Shown one piece after another: positions 21,090-22,091 of a stretch of DNA of 22,091 nt (positions within the stretch are counted from its first letter, which is position 1; each line of letters starts with the position of its first letter). This DNA is from an uncultured Porphyromonadaceae bacterium (GTDB taxonomy: Bacteria > Bacteroidota > Bacteroidia > Bacteroidales > Muribaculaceae): positions 1 through 22,091 of the forward strand of contig UQER01000037.1 in assembly GCA_900540205.1 (NCBI GenBank), read 5' to 3'. The position numbers were made by a program, and so were the translations under genes. Below the pieces are notes generated by a model. It had not been told where the DNA came from. It saw nothing but the letters and a program-made list of their open reading frames with translations, and did not search any database.

Positions 21090-21422
21090 ATGGTAGGTTC
21101 CTTACACTTCACGGGCGTGCTGCTCGGATTGTTTACGTTTTTGATTATCGGGCTCTTCCATCCGCTTGTAATCAAGGGGTACTATTACTTCGGCATGCGC
21201 TGCCGGTGGTGGTTCGCCATCCTGGGTGTCGCGGCGCTTGTGGCGTCTGTGCTCATGAAGGATGTGATGTGGCAGACGTTGCTTGGGGTGCTGGCATTCT
21301 CGTCGTTCTGGTCGGTGAAGGAGATTGCCGAACAGCGCGACCGTGTGGCCAAAGGCTGGTTCCCGCCCAATCCCCGCCGTCCCGAGCAGTGTTCGCGCGG
21401 TGATAAGCCGGCGCAAAAGTAA
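21090..21422 (+). CDS. DUF4491 family membrane protein
   Basis: 110 residues. Predicted transmembrane helices are about 8-28 (GVLLGLFTFLIIGLFHPLVI), 39-57 (WWFAILGVAALVASVLM) and 62-78 (WQTLLGVLAFSSFWSV). These are followed by KEIAEQRDRVAKGWFPPNPRR, the family signature: a charged helix then GWFPxNPxR. The protein is common in Bacteroidetes and other gut bacteria; function unknown. ATG 21090 (MVGSLHFTGVLLG) is chosen because it fits the family start; TTG at 21060 would add ten non-conserved residues. It sits 32 bp behind the muramidase gene on the same strand and is probably co-transcribed with pepD and the muramidase. Confidence 0.85.
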   Translation: MVGSLHFTGVLLGLFTFLIIGLFHPLVIKGYYYFGMRCRWWFAILGVAALVASVLMKDVMWQTLLGVLAFSSFWSVKEIAEQRDRVAKGWFPPNPRRPEQCSRGDKPAQK

Positions 21423-21457
21423 TGTAGTTTCAAAAATGACTTTATGCGTTTATGCAC

Positions 21458-21491
21458 TTTGCATGATTAAGCAAAAAAATCGCTAACTTTG
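21458..21491 (+). promoter_or_regulatory. promoter of metG
   Basis: TAACTTTG (21484-21491), perfect TAnnTTTG, with TTTG at 21458-21461 (22-base spacing, slightly long). Leader is about 40 nt to ATG 21539. Confidence 0.6.
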
Positions 21492-21538
21492 CGATTTAAA
21501 GAAAAAATCAGTCTCTACGAAAAATCATATCCTAGGAA

Positions 21539-22091
21539 ATGGAACATAAATTTAAACGAACCCTTGTCACAACAGCTCTCCCTTATGCCAACGGCCCGGT
21601 GCACATCGGGCATCTTGCCGGAGTTTACGTGCCGGCCGACATCTACACCCGTTTTCTGCGCCTGCGCGGCGAGGATGTGGTGATGATTGGCGGAAGCGAC
21701 GAGCATGGTGTGCCCATCACCATCAAGGCAAAGGCCGAGGGCGTCACACCACAGGACATTGTAGACCGCTATCACACTCTGATCAAGGATTCGTTTGAGG
21801 AACTGGGTATAAGTTTCGACATCTACTCGCGTACCACTTCCGACATCCATTCCCGTACCGCTTCCGAATTTTTCCGCCGTCTTTACGATGAAGGTAAGTT
21901 CGTTGAGAAAACATCCATGCAGCTTTTCGATGAAAAAGCCAACCAGTTTCTCGCCGACCGCTATGTCACCGGCGAATGCCCCCACTGCCACAACCCCCGC
22001 GCCTATGGCGACCAGTGCGAGGCGTGCGGTACGAGCCTCAACGCCACCGACCTCATCAACCCCCGCAGCGCCATAACCGGCAACACCCCCG
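21539..22091 (+). CDS. metG: methionyl-tRNA synthetase, N-terminal part (runs off window)
   Basis: Class I aminoacyl-tRNA synthetase that charges tRNA-Met. About 184 residues are visible and the frame is open to the window end. MEHKFKRTLVTTALPYANGP leads into VHIGHLAGVYVPADIYTRF, the HIGH active-site motif (residues 22-25). Then come GGSDEHGVPITIKA (methionine pocket), FDIYSRTTSDIHSRTASEFF, and the zinc-binding connective-peptide knuckle CPHC ... CEAC followed by GTSLNATDLINPRS. The CxxC pairs indicate the zinc-containing long form. The KMSKS loop and anticodon domain lie beyond the window. The start follows a good promoter, and the first ATG agrees with the family N-terminus. Confidence 0.95.
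   Translation, partial: MEHKFKRTLVTTALPYANGPVHIGHLAGVYVPADIYTRFLRLRGEDVVMIGGSDEHGVPITIKAKAEGVTPQDIVDRYHTLIKDSFEELGISFDIYSRTTSDIHSRTASEFFRRLYDEGKFVEKTSMQLFDEKANQFLADRYVTGECPHCHNPRAYGDQCEACGTSLNATDLINPRSAITGNTP

Overview
The window reads as chromosomal DNA of a gut-type member of the order Bacteroidales. A Muribaculaceae-like genome is my guess from gene content and codon style; I could not run a search. Two things support the order. Almost every transcription unit has a Bacteroidetes -7 box, TAnnTTTG, a short distance upstream and little or no Shine-Dalgarno. The genes are also typical of the order: the CASDH/CASDC spermidine route, the run coaX / outer-membrane protein / lptC / GldE-type protein, OmpH as a lipoprotein, DUF4491, PepD, and a GH51 arabinofuranosidase.

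Layout. 1-1651 (minus): carboxy(nor)spermidine decarboxylase (cut by the window edge) and dehydrogenase, overlapping by one base; codon use changes near 540-600. 1926-2546 (minus): a short PgeF/laccase-domain protein, divergent from a DIP1984-family protein (2752-3210, plus). 3531-5357 (plus): uvrC. 5374-7100 (minus): bioB followed by a cytidylate-kinase-like protein. 7310-7438: an unannotated 42-residue secreted peptide with its own promoter. 7630-7726: the small SRP RNA, whose terminator lies inside the end of a convergent DUF308-like membrane protein gene (7721-8443). 8581-9775 (plus): mtnN and luxS, the S-adenosylhomocysteine recycling and AI-2 pair. 9882-13821 (plus): coaX, an outer-membrane beta-barrel, lptC and a GldE/CorC-type protein, probably one envelope operon.

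13822-17695 is the most regulated and repeat-rich part. It holds a terminator-like hairpin, two identical-arm operators in front of a secreted GH51 arabinofuranosidase (14154-16673), a three-copy 24-bp tandem repeat, a strong hairpin, a REP-like inverted repeat, tRNA-Asp(GUC) with promoter and terminator, and a striking array of about 19 decamers at a 10-bp period whose orientation flips in the middle (17390-17577).

17696-18493 (minus): a 48-residue membrane protein and an OmpH/Skp-like lipoprotein. 18761-21422 (plus): pepD, a secreted N-acetylmuramidase-family protein overlapping it by ATGA, and DUF4491. The window ends inside metG (from 21539).

Most genes are housekeeping or envelope functions. 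I see no phage, insertion sequence, CRISPR or defence system. The items most worth following up are the decamer array, the paired operator, the 42-residue peptide and the compositional break at the left edge.
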